From positions 62,001-126,000 of the forward strand of contig NZ_FMZO01000013.1 in NCBI RefSeq assembly GCF_900101395.1: a stretch of DNA of 64,000 nt. Reading direction: 5' to 3'. Each line of letters opens with the position of its first letter. Within the stretch, counting starts at the first letter, position 1. Origin of the DNA: Niabella drilacis. Lineage in GTDB: Bacteria > Bacteroidota > Bacteroidia > Chitinophagales > Chitinophagaceae. A program made the translations under genes and the position numbers. Shown here one piece after another: positions 1-8,588 of this stretch. The notes under the pieces were generated by a model. It was given only the letters and a program-made list of their open reading frames with translations, was not told where the DNA came from and did no database searches.

Positions 1-540
1 ATCCCTTACCACGTCGATCACAAACTGCTGTACCTGCTTATTGGACGGATTAAAATAACGGGTGGTGCCGTAGGTAACAAACCAATCCGGCCGTTTGCGG
101 ATCATATTATCTGAAGCAACAGAGGACTTTCCGATCGTAAACTCTGCACGATAAGGATTCAGCCATGCATGGAACTCCATTCCGCGTTTATGTGTTTCCT
201 GTATCATAAAGGCCAGGGGATCATAAAACGGCACCGGTGCTCTGCCTTGCACGCCGGTCAGCCACTGGCTCCAGGGCTCGTAGGGGGATGGGTAAAAAGC
301 ATCGCCGCTGGGCCGCACCTGGGCAATAATGGCGTTCATTCCATTGCGCTTATGGAGGTCCAGCTGCCGGATGAATTCAGCCTTTTGTTGTTCCACACTG
401 GCATTCTGCGGAGGCCAGTCAATACCCAGTACCGTAGCGATCCACACACCACGGAATTCATATTGGGGTTGCTGGGCAATGCCGGTACCACCCAGGAAGA
501 AAAGGCAAAGAGCAAAGAGGAAAAAACGGATCGATTTCAT
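1..540 (-). CDS. Secreted family 10 glycosylhydrolase-like protein (GHL10/YngK type), 5'-part only
   Basis: The reverse strand reads without stops from an ATG at 540 to the window edge, giving the first 180 residues of a longer protein. It opens with a signal peptide (MKSIRFFLFALCLFLLGG, then an Ala-Gln cleavage-like site). Typical GHL10 blocks follow: EFRGVWIATVLGIDWP, then MNAIIAQVRPSGDAFYPS, then MEFHAWLNPYRAEF. These proteins have a GH-A-like barrel and are thought to act on cell-wall or surface polysaccharide in the periplasm or outside; the substrate cannot be told here. The C-terminal part lies beyond position 1. It runs in the same direction as the marR-like gene, which ends about 45 bp upstream. 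Confidence 0.85.
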   Translation of the reverse strand, partial: MKSIRFFLFALCLFFLGGTGIAQQPQYEFRGVWIATVLGIDWPPQNASVEQQKAEFIRQLDLHKRNGMNAIIAQVRPSGDAFYPSPYEPWSQWLTGVQGRAPVPFYDPLAFMIQETHKRGMEFHAWLNPYRAEFTIGKSSVASDNMIRKRPDWFVTYGTTRYFNPSNKQVQQFVIDVVRD

Positions 541-585
541 AGCCTGCAAATGTAGCCCAACAGGGTGTAATAAAAAACCGGGGTA

Positions 586-1044
586 TCAGGGATGTAGTTT
601 ATCCAGCATGAGGCTGATGTTTTCCGCTTCCTCTGTAGTAACCTGGCTAAAAAACTCTGCAATACGGTCTTCGGTTTTGTCCAGCAGGGCCAGTTTTTCT
701 AGTCCCTGGGGGGTAATAATGATATCCACCAGCCGGTTGTCAACACTGTTGGTACATTTGGTAACCAGGCTCTTCAATACCAGGCGGTCTACAATGCGAC
801 TGGTATCGCTCATTTTATCCATCATTCTTGTTCTTATCTGCAGTGTGGAGAGTGGATCAGGGTAGTTTCCTCTTAAGATCCTCAGGATATTGTATTGTTG
901 TACGGTCAGGTCTTCCTTTTTAAATCCTGCCTTTAAAAAAGCCTGCAGGTTGCTGGCAGTATAGATCAGGTTTAATGCAAGCTTATGATAGCTACTCCTA
1001 AATTGTCGTTGGTTTATTTTTTCTTCAATGGACATAGATTCCAT
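586..1044 (-). CDS. MarR-family winged-helix transcriptional regulator
   Basis: A 152-residue protein from the ATG at 1044, which has GGGAGGA about 12 bases upstream. An in-frame ATG at 1185 would add 47 residues of low-quality sequence. The core has the MarR layout: a dimerisation helix (SSYHKLALNLIYTASNLQ), LTVQQYNILRILRG, recognition region (LSTLQIRTRMMDKMSDTSRIVDRLV) and wing (NSVDNRLVDIIITPQG). MarR proteins are dimeric cytoplasmic repressors that often respond to phenolics or oxidants. The gene is divergent from the aldo/keto reductase at 1237, sharing a roughly 190-bp intergenic region, so control of that reductase and of itself is a reasonable inference. Confidence 0.85.
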   Translation of the reverse strand: MESMSIEEKINQRQFRSSYHKLALNLIYTASNLQAFLKAGFKKEDLTVQQYNILRILRGNYPDPLSTLQIRTRMMDKMSDTSRIVDRLVLKSLVTKCTNSVDNRLVDIIITPQGLEKLALLDKTEDRIAEFFSQVTTEEAENISLMLDKLHP

Positions 1045-1236
1045 GTTTAGTTTGTTTCCTCCCGGGAGAGGCATTGTCGGGTTAAGCAGGTACAGCAATA
1101 GTTTCCTGCTTAACTTTACCATGGAAATTATAGAAAAAAAGGATACAAACAAGCACACGTAGCGCATTTTAAGGAAACTTTGCATTGTTCCTGTTTCCAG
1201 GCAGCAGCTGTATCCTGATCTTTTAAAATTATTGTT

Positions 1237-2130
1237 ATGGAGTATCGTATTTTAGGGGGTACCGGCCTGTCGGTATCGGCGCTTGGTTTTGGTTGTATGT
1301 CGTTAGCCGGCAGCGCAAAAGAGGAAAGCGTGAGACTGATACAGGAAGCAATAGCCGGGGGCATTAATTTTTTTGATACAGCTGACCTGTATGAAAAGGG
1401 GGAGAACGAAAAACTGGTGGGACAGGCATTAAAGCCTAACCGTAAGAATGTTTTCCTGGCTACCAAGGCGGGCAATCAATGGCGGGCAGATGGCTCCGGC
1501 TGGGACTGGAACCCACGCCGCGACTATATTTTAGCCTGTGCAGAACAGAGCCTGAAACGGCTGGGCACCGACTATATTGATCTGTACCAGCTGCATGGAG
1601 GCACTATTGAAGACAATATCGACGAAACCATAGAGGCATTTGAGCTGCTGAAACAGCAGGGAAAGATCCGGCACTATGGTATCAGCAGCATCCGTCCCAA
1701 TGTGATCCGGGAGTATGTAGACCGCTCTTCCATTGAATCCGTAATGCTGCAATACAGCCTGCTGGACCGGCGGCCGGAAGAAACGGTACTGCCCTTATTA
1801 AAAGAGTACAATAAAGGTGTTTTGGTGCGCGGGGCCCTGGCGCAGGGGTTGCTGATCAACAAACCGGCAAAAGAATATACAGGGCATACAACCGGGGAAG
1901 TTAAAGAAATACAGATGCTGATAAAAGAGCTGGCGGCAAACAACCATACGCCGGAACAACTGGCCTTACATTATGTATGGAGCAACCCGGCGGTAACTAC
2001 GGTAGTGGCCGGTATCAGAACCGCGGAACAGCTGCAACAGCTCCTTGCCGCAATGGAAGGTTCAGATAAAGAACTTACAGATGCACTGCGGAAAAAGGTG
2101 CCTGCAACGTTTTATGAACAGCACCGGTAA
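1237..2130 (+). CDS. Aldo/keto reductase
   Basis: 297 residues, normal for the short-loop bacterial aldo/keto reductases. The catalytic tetrad is visible: Asp47 and Tyr52 (FFDTADLYEKG), Lys77 (FLATKAG) and His120 (DLYQLHGG). It opens with the family's RILGGTGLSVSALGFGCM. Enzymes of this type reduce aldehydes or ketones with NADPH in the cytoplasm; the natural substrate cannot be predicted. It is divergent from the MarR regulator, a common arrangement for inducible detoxification genes. A gap of about 90 bp separates it from the next operon. Confidence 0.9.
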   Translation: MEYRILGGTGLSVSALGFGCMSLAGSAKEESVRLIQEAIAGGINFFDTADLYEKGENEKLVGQALKPNRKNVFLATKAGNQWRADGSGWDWNPRRDYILACAEQSLKRLGTDYIDLYQLHGGTIEDNIDETIEAFELLKQQGKIRHYGISSIRPNVIREYVDRSSIESVMLQYSLLDRRPEETVLPLLKEYNKGVLVRGALAQGLLINKPAKEYTGHTTGEVKEIQMLIKELAANNHTPEQLALHYVWSNPAVTTVVAGIRTAEQLQQLLAAMEGSDKELTDALRKKVPATFYEQHR

Positions 2131-2222
2131 GAGATGCTATATGTATGTATATCAGAAGTTTTGACCTAAAACTGACATAAGACCGCAGCGTTGGCCTGAA
2201 GGAATGGTTATTTTTGTTCAAA

Positions 2223-2770
2223 ATGACGAATAACTGTCTTACAACCTAAATAAAGAGCAGCAGATAACTACTGTTATTGACAGGGATACCTTTAAGGCAC
2301 TGTATAACCGCTATTGGGAGCAGGTATATGCTGTTTGTTACAATAACATCCGGGAAGCGGAAGTAGCAAAGGAAATGGTGCAGGATATTTTTAAATCACT
2401 TTGGGAGCGCAGGGCAGAACTGGTGATGAACAATGCCGAACATTACCTGATCCGTGCTGCAAAGTTTAAAACCTTTGAGTATTTCAGAAACAAGGCGATC
2501 CAGCAAAAGGTAGGTGAACGAACCATGCAGGTTTGTCCGTATGCATCCAACTGTACAGAAGAGCGGGTCTTATATAATGAGCTCTGTTCAAAAGTAAACC
2601 GGGCTGTGGATGATCTGCCCTGCCAGTGCCGGCGGGTATATAAAATGAGCCGTGAACACGGTATGCGGAATAAAGATATTGCCCGGGAGCTGATGATCTC
2701 TGAACGGGCGGTAGAGCTGCATATTTCAAAAGCGTTGAGCTCTTTAAGATTAAAACTGGCGGATCTGTAA
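2223..2770 (+). CDS. ECF-type RNA polymerase sigma factor (FecI-like), possible frameshift near the start
   Basis: The coding frame ending at 2770 has a full region 2 (FKALYNRYWEQVYAVC...EVAKEMVQDIFKSLWERR) and region 4 (LPCQCRRVYKMSREHGMRNKDIARELMISERAVELHISKAL), as in FecI-type sigma factors of Bacteroidetes. The only ATG in this frame, 2375, would remove most of region 2. Upstream the frame is open to a TAA at 2231-2233 but has no ATG, GTG or TTG. In the next frame ATG 2223 reads MTNNCLTT and stops at TAA 2247-2249, exactly where inserting one base would join it to the sigma frame. Either this is a one-base deletion or sequence error, or a rare start (CTG 2234 or ATT 2276) is used. Next comes a FecR-like gene, so the role is control of the iron-uptake genes downstream. 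Confidence 0.75.
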
Positions 2771-2839
2771 AACAGGGTCAACCTGTTTTCAGGGAGAGCA
2801 TATAATTTTACTACATTTGTTCTATAGTACAGCATACGG

Positions 2840-3505
2840 ATGAAGGTCAACGCAGATTTGTTAAAACGGTATCATTTAAACACATGCACTCCTGAGGAAG
2901 AGCAGGCGGTGAATGAATGGCTGTTCAACAATGAAACAGATCCGCTGATCCTGCATAGCCAGGAACGTGCGCAATCTGCAAGGGACGATATGTGGAACGA
3001 GATCGCTTCCATTCTTCCGGAAGCGGATACAACGGAGCCCCCGGTACAACCCGCTCCAAAAAGAAGCGCAACGGTTTATGCCTTTTGGAGAGGAGCCGTA
3101 GCTGCTACACTGCTATTGGCCTTGTTGGGAGCTGCATACATGTATCTGCGCCCCGCTGCAGACCCGGAGCAGGGGCTTCAGGCTTTTCAAAACAATTCCG
3201 ATTCCAGAGTAAGCCATATCAGCGCCCAAACCTATAACCTGGCTGTTGGCCCGGAAACCACCGCCCTTGTTGATGCCCAAAGCGGTGCTATTGATCTGAG
3301 CGGAAGTATTTTAATATCTCCTAAAAAAGATATGGAACTGCATTTTGAGGGCAGTACCCAAACCATAAGACTTAAAAAAGCGCAGACCTATATTATCCTC
3401 AACAGCAAATCCGGAAACCTGGGATTGATTGTGGTAAATGAAAAAAATCTTATTAATTTACCCCCCGGAATTCAGAAAAAAATTATTCATCAGTTTGGTA
3501 TCTAA
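2840..3505 (+). CDS. Short FecR-like anti-sigma protein
   Basis: 221 residues. The N-terminus (LLKRYHLNTCTPEEEQAVNEWLFN) is the usual cytoplasmic sigma-binding part of Bacteroidetes FecR proteins. A membrane segment spans about residues 80-103 (FWRGAVAATLLLALLGAAYMYL). The periplasmic part keeps the start of a FecR domain, with positions resembling a substrate-signalling beta-sandwich. Typical family members have about 320-390 residues and end in a DUF4974 domain, absent here, so the protein is short or degenerate. It lies 70 bp after the sigma factor gene and overlaps the next gene by a few bases (or by 68 if an upstream ATG is used there). The likely job is to relay the TonB receptor signal to the sigma factor. 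Confidence 0.75.
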   Translation: MKVNADLLKRYHLNTCTPEEEQAVNEWLFNNETDPLILHSQERAQSARDDMWNEIASILPEADTTEPPVQPAPKRSATVYAFWRGAVAATLLLALLGAAYMYLRPAADPEQGLQAFQNNSDSRVSHISAQTYNLAVGPETTALVDAQSGAIDLSGSILISPKKDMELHFEGSTQTIRLKKAQTYIILNSKSGNLGLIVVNEKNLINLPPGIQKKIIHQFGI

Positions 3506-4757
3506 AAAAAAGCAGCAACACCTTCTGAGCTTCGGTATACAAAAAAGTTGGTGGAAGGTGATTGTCTGGATCGGTATGGGGTTTGGCGTAGCTGCTTGCC
3601 ATCATGCGCCGGATAAAAAACAGCGGTCATTACCCTATAGCCTGCACCTGCTGGATAAAAATAACCAGGAGTATATCATTGGTGTGGATAACCTGGACAG
3701 CGGCATTATTTACCCGGAACAGGTCACCGAAATGCTGCCGGACTCTGTTTCCCGGAACATTATTATAAGGGACGGATATTATTACCACCTGCGGCGCCGG
3801 TCAAAAATATTTACCAGGTACCAATTGCAGAATGGGCAGCTGAAAGCAATAGCGGCCATACCCCTAAACGATTACGGAGAAGAAAATTACCTGTGGGTGG
3901 GTAAAGACAGCCTGTTGCTAAGCGGACTAAATACCGCGTCTGATGCCGGACGCTATTACCTGCTGAACACGCAAAAAATGACCGTGATCGCTTCCGGCGC
4001 TTTTGATATTACCCGGCCCGAGGGTATTTATAAGTCTGCCTCTATTGGTTTTGTAACAAAAAGAAAGGACCGCTTGCTGGTCGGTTACACGTTTCATCCG
4101 GCAATGGAGAACGGAACCTATACAACAAGCGATACTATGTATGTCGCTACATTAAAGTTTCCTTCCATGGAGCGGATCGCTGTTGAAAAAGAATGGCGGT
4201 CTACCTACCCCGGGGGCATCAACACCATTCAACGCAATGACTTTACAGACGAGCAGGGCAATTTTTATTTTATGACCTGCCCCGGCATTGCCATGGGCCA
4301 CCACCCTACCGCACCAACGGCCATCCTGCGCATACCAGCCAACAGCATGGGAACCGACAAGAACTATTTCTTTAATCTTTCCGCATCTGTAATTCACAAC
4401 CATGCTTACGGGCTTTGGTACCTGGGCAATGGAAGGGCGCTGGTTCGTGCGGAGCGAAAGGATCTGTTCACCGGGTTATCGGACCACTACAGTGTGCCGC
4501 ATTTTGAGTTTTACCTGCTGGATATCGAAAAACAGCAGGTCATCAAAAAATTGCCGCTGCCGCTGGACAAAGGAACCCGGAAGGAATGCGTGCTGGTAAA
4601 CGGCAACACGGCCTACATTGCTGTAAACAACCCGGACTCCGGAAATTACATCTGGAAATACGATATACAGAACGACCGGCTCTCCAAAGGGCTACAGCTT
4701 TCCGGCGTCACCGATTTTATCCTGCGCATAGATCGTTTGCAGCCCGGTACCCGGTAA
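3495..4757 (+). CDS. DUF4374-like beta-propeller lipoprotein, paralogue 1
   Basis: From TTG 3495 the protein starts MVSKKKQQHLLSFG and leads into a lipoprotein signal (WWKVIVWIGMGFGVAAC). An ATG at 3438 in the same frame would overlap the FecR-like gene by 68 bp and add a poor leader. The mature part of about 390 residues is a predicted propeller. It aligns by eye with the protein at 7381: YLGNGRALVRAERKDLF, FYLLDIEKQQVIKKLPLP and the C-terminal GNYIWKYDIQNDRLSKGLQL all have counterparts there. That pairing and the TonB operon suggest a metal- or siderophore-binding lipoprotein. After the lipobox Cys the sequence is HHAPDKK, not an acidic export motif, so it may stay periplasmic. Confidence 0.7.
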   Translation: MVSKKKQQHLLSFGIQKSWWKVIVWIGMGFGVAACHHAPDKKQRSLPYSLHLLDKNNQEYIIGVDNLDSGIIYPEQVTEMLPDSVSRNIIIRDGYYYHLRRRSKIFTRYQLQNGQLKAIAAIPLNDYGEENYLWVGKDSLLLSGLNTASDAGRYYLLNTQKMTVIASGAFDITRPEGIYKSASIGFVTKRKDRLLVGYTFHPAMENGTYTTSDTMYVATLKFPSMERIAVEKEWRSTYPGGINTIQRNDFTDEQGNFYFMTCPGIAMGHHPTAPTAILRIPANSMGTDKNYFFNLSASVIHNHAYGLWYLGNGRALVRAERKDLFTGLSDHYSVPHFEFYLLDIEKQQVIKKLPLPLDKGTRKECVLVNGNTAYIAVNNPDSGNYIWKYDIQNDRLSKGLQLSGVTDFILRIDRLQPGTR

Positions 4758-4978
4758 GCCGTTTCGTACAGACTATTATACAGATCCCTTCCTGCTGGGC
4801 CAGCTTTTAGCCAGCCACGGTGAGAAATCGTTTTATAGATGTGGCGGCATAAAATGCCCCGGACGCCATAGAAATTCCGCTTAAAAGACCGTCTTCAGAC
4901 CGGGAAAAAAAATTTTTCGGACCACCTTCGGTAAACCGTTTCTTATGCTACTACTCAATAAAGCGTAACAGCACAAGA

Positions 4979-7369
4979 ATGATCCGGTTTAAACTATTTT
5001 TATTGACGGGCTTCCTGGGCGCCTTCTTTTGGGGCCGGGCACAGCATATGGCGCAGCTAACGGGTACGGTGACGGATGGTAACACCGTCATTCAGGGCGC
5101 GTCTGTAACTATAGAAAGCACAAAAAAAGGGACCAAAACAGACAAAAATGGCCGGTTTGATATAAAAAATGTTTCTCCGGGGCGCTACATTATTGAGATC
5201 TCTTCTGTCGGGTTTCAGCCGGTGAGTGAGGCTGTTACCCTGGAAGAAAACCAGATCTTGGAACTGCAGTTCACCCTCGGCGCCGGGGTAACAGATCTTG
5301 AGCGGGTGGTGATCAAAAGCAGAACAGCGGTAGCGGAATTGCGCGAATCGGGGTATGCGGTAAACGCCATCGACCTGAAAAGCCTGCAAAATACAACGGC
5401 CGACCTGAACCAGATCTTAAACCGCAGCGTGGGTGTAAAAGTAAGAGAGCAGGGTGGTCTGGGCTCCGATTTCAATTTTTCACTGAATGGGCTTTCCGGC
5501 CGCCAGGTCCGGTTTTTTATTGACGGCGTGCCCATGGAGTCTTTTGGTACTTCTATGGGCCTGAATAATATTCCGGTAAACCTGGCAGAGCGGATCGAGG
5601 TATACAAGGGTGTGGTGCCCGTGGCATTGGGCGCGGATGCTTTGGGAGGGGCGGTAAATATTATTACCAATCAGCAAACGCCGCGCTACCTGGACGCCAG
5701 CTTCAGCTACGGATCCTTTAATACCAGCAGGGCCGCCCTCTCCGGCCGGTACACCGATAAAAAAACCGGCCTTATCTTCAGTCTGAACGGGTACAACAAT
5801 TATTCGGATAATAACTACCTCATGCGCAGCAATCCTAAATACGATGCGGCCATAAAGGTGGAAGAGCATGGCGAGCTGGTTGAAAAAGACGTACGCCGCT
5901 TTCACAGCGCCTACCGTTCTACCATGGGCCAGGCGGGTATTGGTTTGGCCAATAAAAGCTGGGCCGATAAAATTGAGCTGAATGTACTGTATTCTGATAT
6001 GTACAGGGAAATACAGACCGGTGCTACGCAGAATAAAGTAATCGGGGAGGTTACCAATAACGAAACGTATTTTATGCCCTCCATAAAATACAAAAAGCAG
6101 CACTTTCTGATCAGGGGGCTTACTGCCACGTTATTTGCGGCTACTTCCATCCAGCGGTCTTACGTGCCGGATACGGCTAATTATGTGTACTCCTGGAGCG
6201 GAAGAGGACGGGCTGAACCCACAGCCGGAGAACTTTACGGGGTAAAGACCATTTATCATTATCGTAATACAGCAAGCCTGGCAAGAGCCAACTTTAGCTA
6301 CGATATCAATGAAAACAACAGTATCAACGCAAATTACAATTACAGTCATTTTGGAAGAACCGCCACGGAAGATCTGGGCATTATAAAAACCAATTCCTTT
6401 GATCTGCCCAATACCATTGGTAAGCACGTAGCAGGGCTGGCCTATCAAAACAATGCATTGGACAAAAGACTGACCACTACCCTGTTTGGAAAGTTTTATA
6501 ACTACAATGCTTTTGTGCGCGAGGCGGTGTTTTCACAAAATCAAACCTATATTAAAAAAGATGCTGAAATATCAAACAGCTATTATGGGTATGGTATCGC
6601 ATCGCGGTTCCGGCTGAGTGATGCCGCCGGCATTAAATTTTCTTTTGAAAATGCCTACCGCTTACAGGAAGGAGAAGAGCTGTTTGGCAATGGGCTGGAT
6701 ATCACATCCAACATCTACCTGAAGCCGGAGAACAGCAACAATATCAATATTGGAGGGTATTATCATTTACCGGTAAATGATAAACACCGGATCGATGTGG
6801 AAGGCTCCTGGTTTTACAGGAACGCCAAAGACTTTATCTACTTTATGCCCAGTGGCGGCGTATATTCTGTCTATGATAATTTATCGGGAGCGCGTATAAG
6901 CGGAGCAGAAATGGAATTGCGGTATGGGTATAGCAGCCTGCTCAACTTTATGGTCAATGCCACCTATCAAAATGCCGTTAGCCGTCAAAAATATGAACCC
7001 GGTACGCAAATAGCAGATATGACCTATGGAGACCGTATTCCCAATCAGCCCTGGTTTTACGCTAATGCCGGGCTCTCCATGGGGTACAATGATGTATTTA
7101 CCAGCAAAACGCGCCTCCAGCTAACGCTGTCCAGTCAGTTTGTAAACTGGTTTTATCTGAACTGGGAAAGCCGGGGCAGTGTGGAATCAAAAAATAAGAT
7201 ACCTACCCAGCTGGTACATAACGCCGCGCTTTCCTATGCGCTGGATGATGGCCGGTACAATGTGGCAGTAGAGGCCAACAATTTTACCAACGCGCTGGCC
7301 TATGACAATTTCCGGCTGCAAAAGCCGGGACGAGCCGTATTTATAAAATTCAGATACTTCATAAAATAA
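4979..7369 (+). CDS. TonB-dependent outer-membrane receptor (siderophore/iron type, XusA-like)
   Basis: 796 residues. There is a signal peptide (about 1-21), then a carboxypeptidase-regulatory-like domain at about 24-105 (LTGTVTDGNTVIQGASVTIEST). The TonB plug spans about 110-230 (NQILNRSVGVKVREQGGLGSDF...RVRFFIDGVPM, ALGADALGGAVNIIT), and a 22-strand barrel ends in aromatic KFRYFIK. It lacks SusC-type features and has no SusD partner. It sits between two DUF4374 lipoprotein genes and before a PepSY gene, the neighbourhood of the XusABC xenosiderophore system, so iron-siderophore uptake across the outer membrane powered by TonB is the likely role. A 220-bp gap upstream leaves room for a separate promoter. 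Confidence 0.88.
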   Translation: MIRFKLFLLTGFLGAFFWGRAQHMAQLTGTVTDGNTVIQGASVTIESTKKGTKTDKNGRFDIKNVSPGRYIIEISSVGFQPVSEAVTLEENQILELQFTLGAGVTDLERVVIKSRTAVAELRESGYAVNAIDLKSLQNTTADLNQILNRSVGVKVREQGGLGSDFNFSLNGLSGRQVRFFIDGVPMESFGTSMGLNNIPVNLAERIEVYKGVVPVALGADALGGAVNIITNQQTPRYLDASFSYGSFNTSRAALSGRYTDKKTGLIFSLNGYNNYSDNNYLMRSNPKYDAAIKVEEHGELVEKDVRRFHSAYRSTMGQAGIGLANKSWADKIELNVLYSDMYREIQTGATQNKVIGEVTNNETYFMPSIKYKKQHFLIRGLTATLFAATSIQRSYVPDTANYVYSWSGRGRAEPTAGELYGVKTIYHYRNTASLARANFSYDINENNSINANYNYSHFGRTATEDLGIIKTNSFDLPNTIGKHVAGLAYQNNALDKRLTTTLFGKFYNYNAFVREAVFSQNQTYIKKDAEISNSYYGYGIASRFRLSDAAGIKFSFENAYRLQEGEELFGNGLDITSNIYLKPENSNNINIGGYYHLPVNDKHRIDVEGSWFYRNAKDFIYFMPSGGVYSVYDNLSGARISGAEMELRYGYSSLLNFMVNATYQNAVSRQKYEPGTQIADMTYGDRIPNQPWFYANAGLSMGYNDVFTSKTRLQLTLSSQFVNWFYLNWESRGSVESKNKIPTQLVHNAALSYALDDGRYNVAVEANNFTNALAYDNFRLQKPGRAVFIKFRYFIK

Positions 7370-7380
7370 AAATTCAAAAC

Positions 7381-8580
7381 ATGTTAAACGCAATAAAAAA
7401 ACAACGCGTATTATTGATGGCAGCGGCACTGCTGGGATTGGTTTCCTGCTCCAAAGACGATGCTCCCCAGCCGGAACCAGAGGCCGAAAAAAATTATGGC
7501 GTAGTGGTAAGTGCGGGTACGCCGGCGGCAACCTATATCCTCAATACTTCTGACCTGAACCAGGGGGCCTTAACCACCGCAAATAACGGGGCGGAAACCA
7601 ACATCGGCATTATTACGCAGCGGGGAACATTCTTCTACGGCATCAATGATGCAGGCAACCTGGTAAAATTTACCTCCAGCAATAAAGTAAACACGATTGT
7701 AAAAGAGGTTCCGTTTAAGCAGATCTCCTGGGCCAGCTACGCCAGCTTTTTTGCGTGGAAAGATGATAAAACGCTGGTTTTATTCAGCATGAATGATGGG
7801 TTGCGATTCGATTTTGTTTCTGTGAATGTAGAAACAATGGCGGTTGGTGAGCGCAAGAGCATTAACATCCCCGCCCCGGCAGCAGATCATTATTATTGGG
7901 GTAACAGTGTTGCATTTGCCGGTGATAAATTATACCTGTCCTTTAATTTAACCAATGCAACAACAAGTTTGCCCGTGGGTAAAACCTACCTGGCTACGAT
8001 GAATTTCCCCGATGCGGATAATGTAACACTTACGGAAGACACCCGGTTTAACCAACCTGCGCACTATAACCTCAGTGGTCCGGCTACCTTTGTCGATAAT
8101 GGCTATGTATATTTTCTGAACTCCCCGTTAATCTGGATCGCCGGCGAAACCGGGGGCTCTTTTTCCATTTACCGTGTAAAAACCGGTGAAACAGCAATTG
8201 ATAAAACCTATGAGTTTGAACTTACAGACAGAACAAAGGAAGAAGCTTCAAATATGTTTTACCTGGGCAATGGAAAAGCCATTATCAAGATCTTTGATAA
8301 AACGCAGATCGCAACCTGGCAGGACTACAGCGGCAAGTATATTGCCAGCTATTATGTGGTAGATGTGGTAAACAAAACAAAGACCAAATTAAATATCCCC
8401 GCGGCCATTCCCTCGCCCTATGCGTTTGATATCTTAACCGATGGAAATACCGCGCAAATTGCCGCACTAACACAGGAGGGCTATTTTATATACGTGTACA
8501 ATGCCGCAACAGGAGTTATTACAAAGGGAGCCAAACTGGAAGGAGCCAGTACGGTAAGCAGACTGGCAAAATATAACTGA
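7381..8580 (+). CDS. DUF4374 surface lipoprotein (XusB-like siderophore-binding candidate), paralogue 2
   Basis: 399 residues. The signal peptide ends in the lipobox LVSC, followed by SKDD, which fits the K-(D/E)2 export signal known for surface lipoproteins in Bacteroidetes. The rest reads as a seven-bladed beta-propeller with repeated blades such as YGINDAGNLVKFTSS, YLGNGKAIIKIFDKTQ and FIYVYNAATGVITKGAKL. DUF4374 lipoproteins bind ferric siderophores next to a TonB receptor (XusB in Bacteroides thetaiotaomicron, from memory). The gene starts 11 bp after the receptor gene and 8 bp before the PepSY gene, so the three are surely co-transcribed. Confidence 0.82.
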   Translation: MLNAIKKQRVLLMAAALLGLVSCSKDDAPQPEPEAEKNYGVVVSAGTPAATYILNTSDLNQGALTTANNGAETNIGIITQRGTFFYGINDAGNLVKFTSSNKVNTIVKEVPFKQISWASYASFFAWKDDKTLVLFSMNDGLRFDFVSVNVETMAVGERKSINIPAPAADHYYWGNSVAFAGDKLYLSFNLTNATTSLPVGKTYLATMNFPDADNVTLTEDTRFNQPAHYNLSGPATFVDNGYVYFLNSPLIWIAGETGGSFSIYRVKTGETAIDKTYEFELTDRTKEEASNMFYLGNGKAIIKIFDKTQIATWQDYSGKYIASYYVVDVVNKTKTKLNIPAAIPSPYAFDILTDGNTAQIAALTQEGYFIYVYNAATGVITKGAKLEGASTVSRLAKYN

Positions 8581-8588
8581 TCCATCTT

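Noticed and set aside
3438-3494. Upstream ATG as the start of the first DUF4374-like gene
   Set aside because: It would overlap the FecR-like gene by 68 bp and put about 19 extra residues before the signal peptide.
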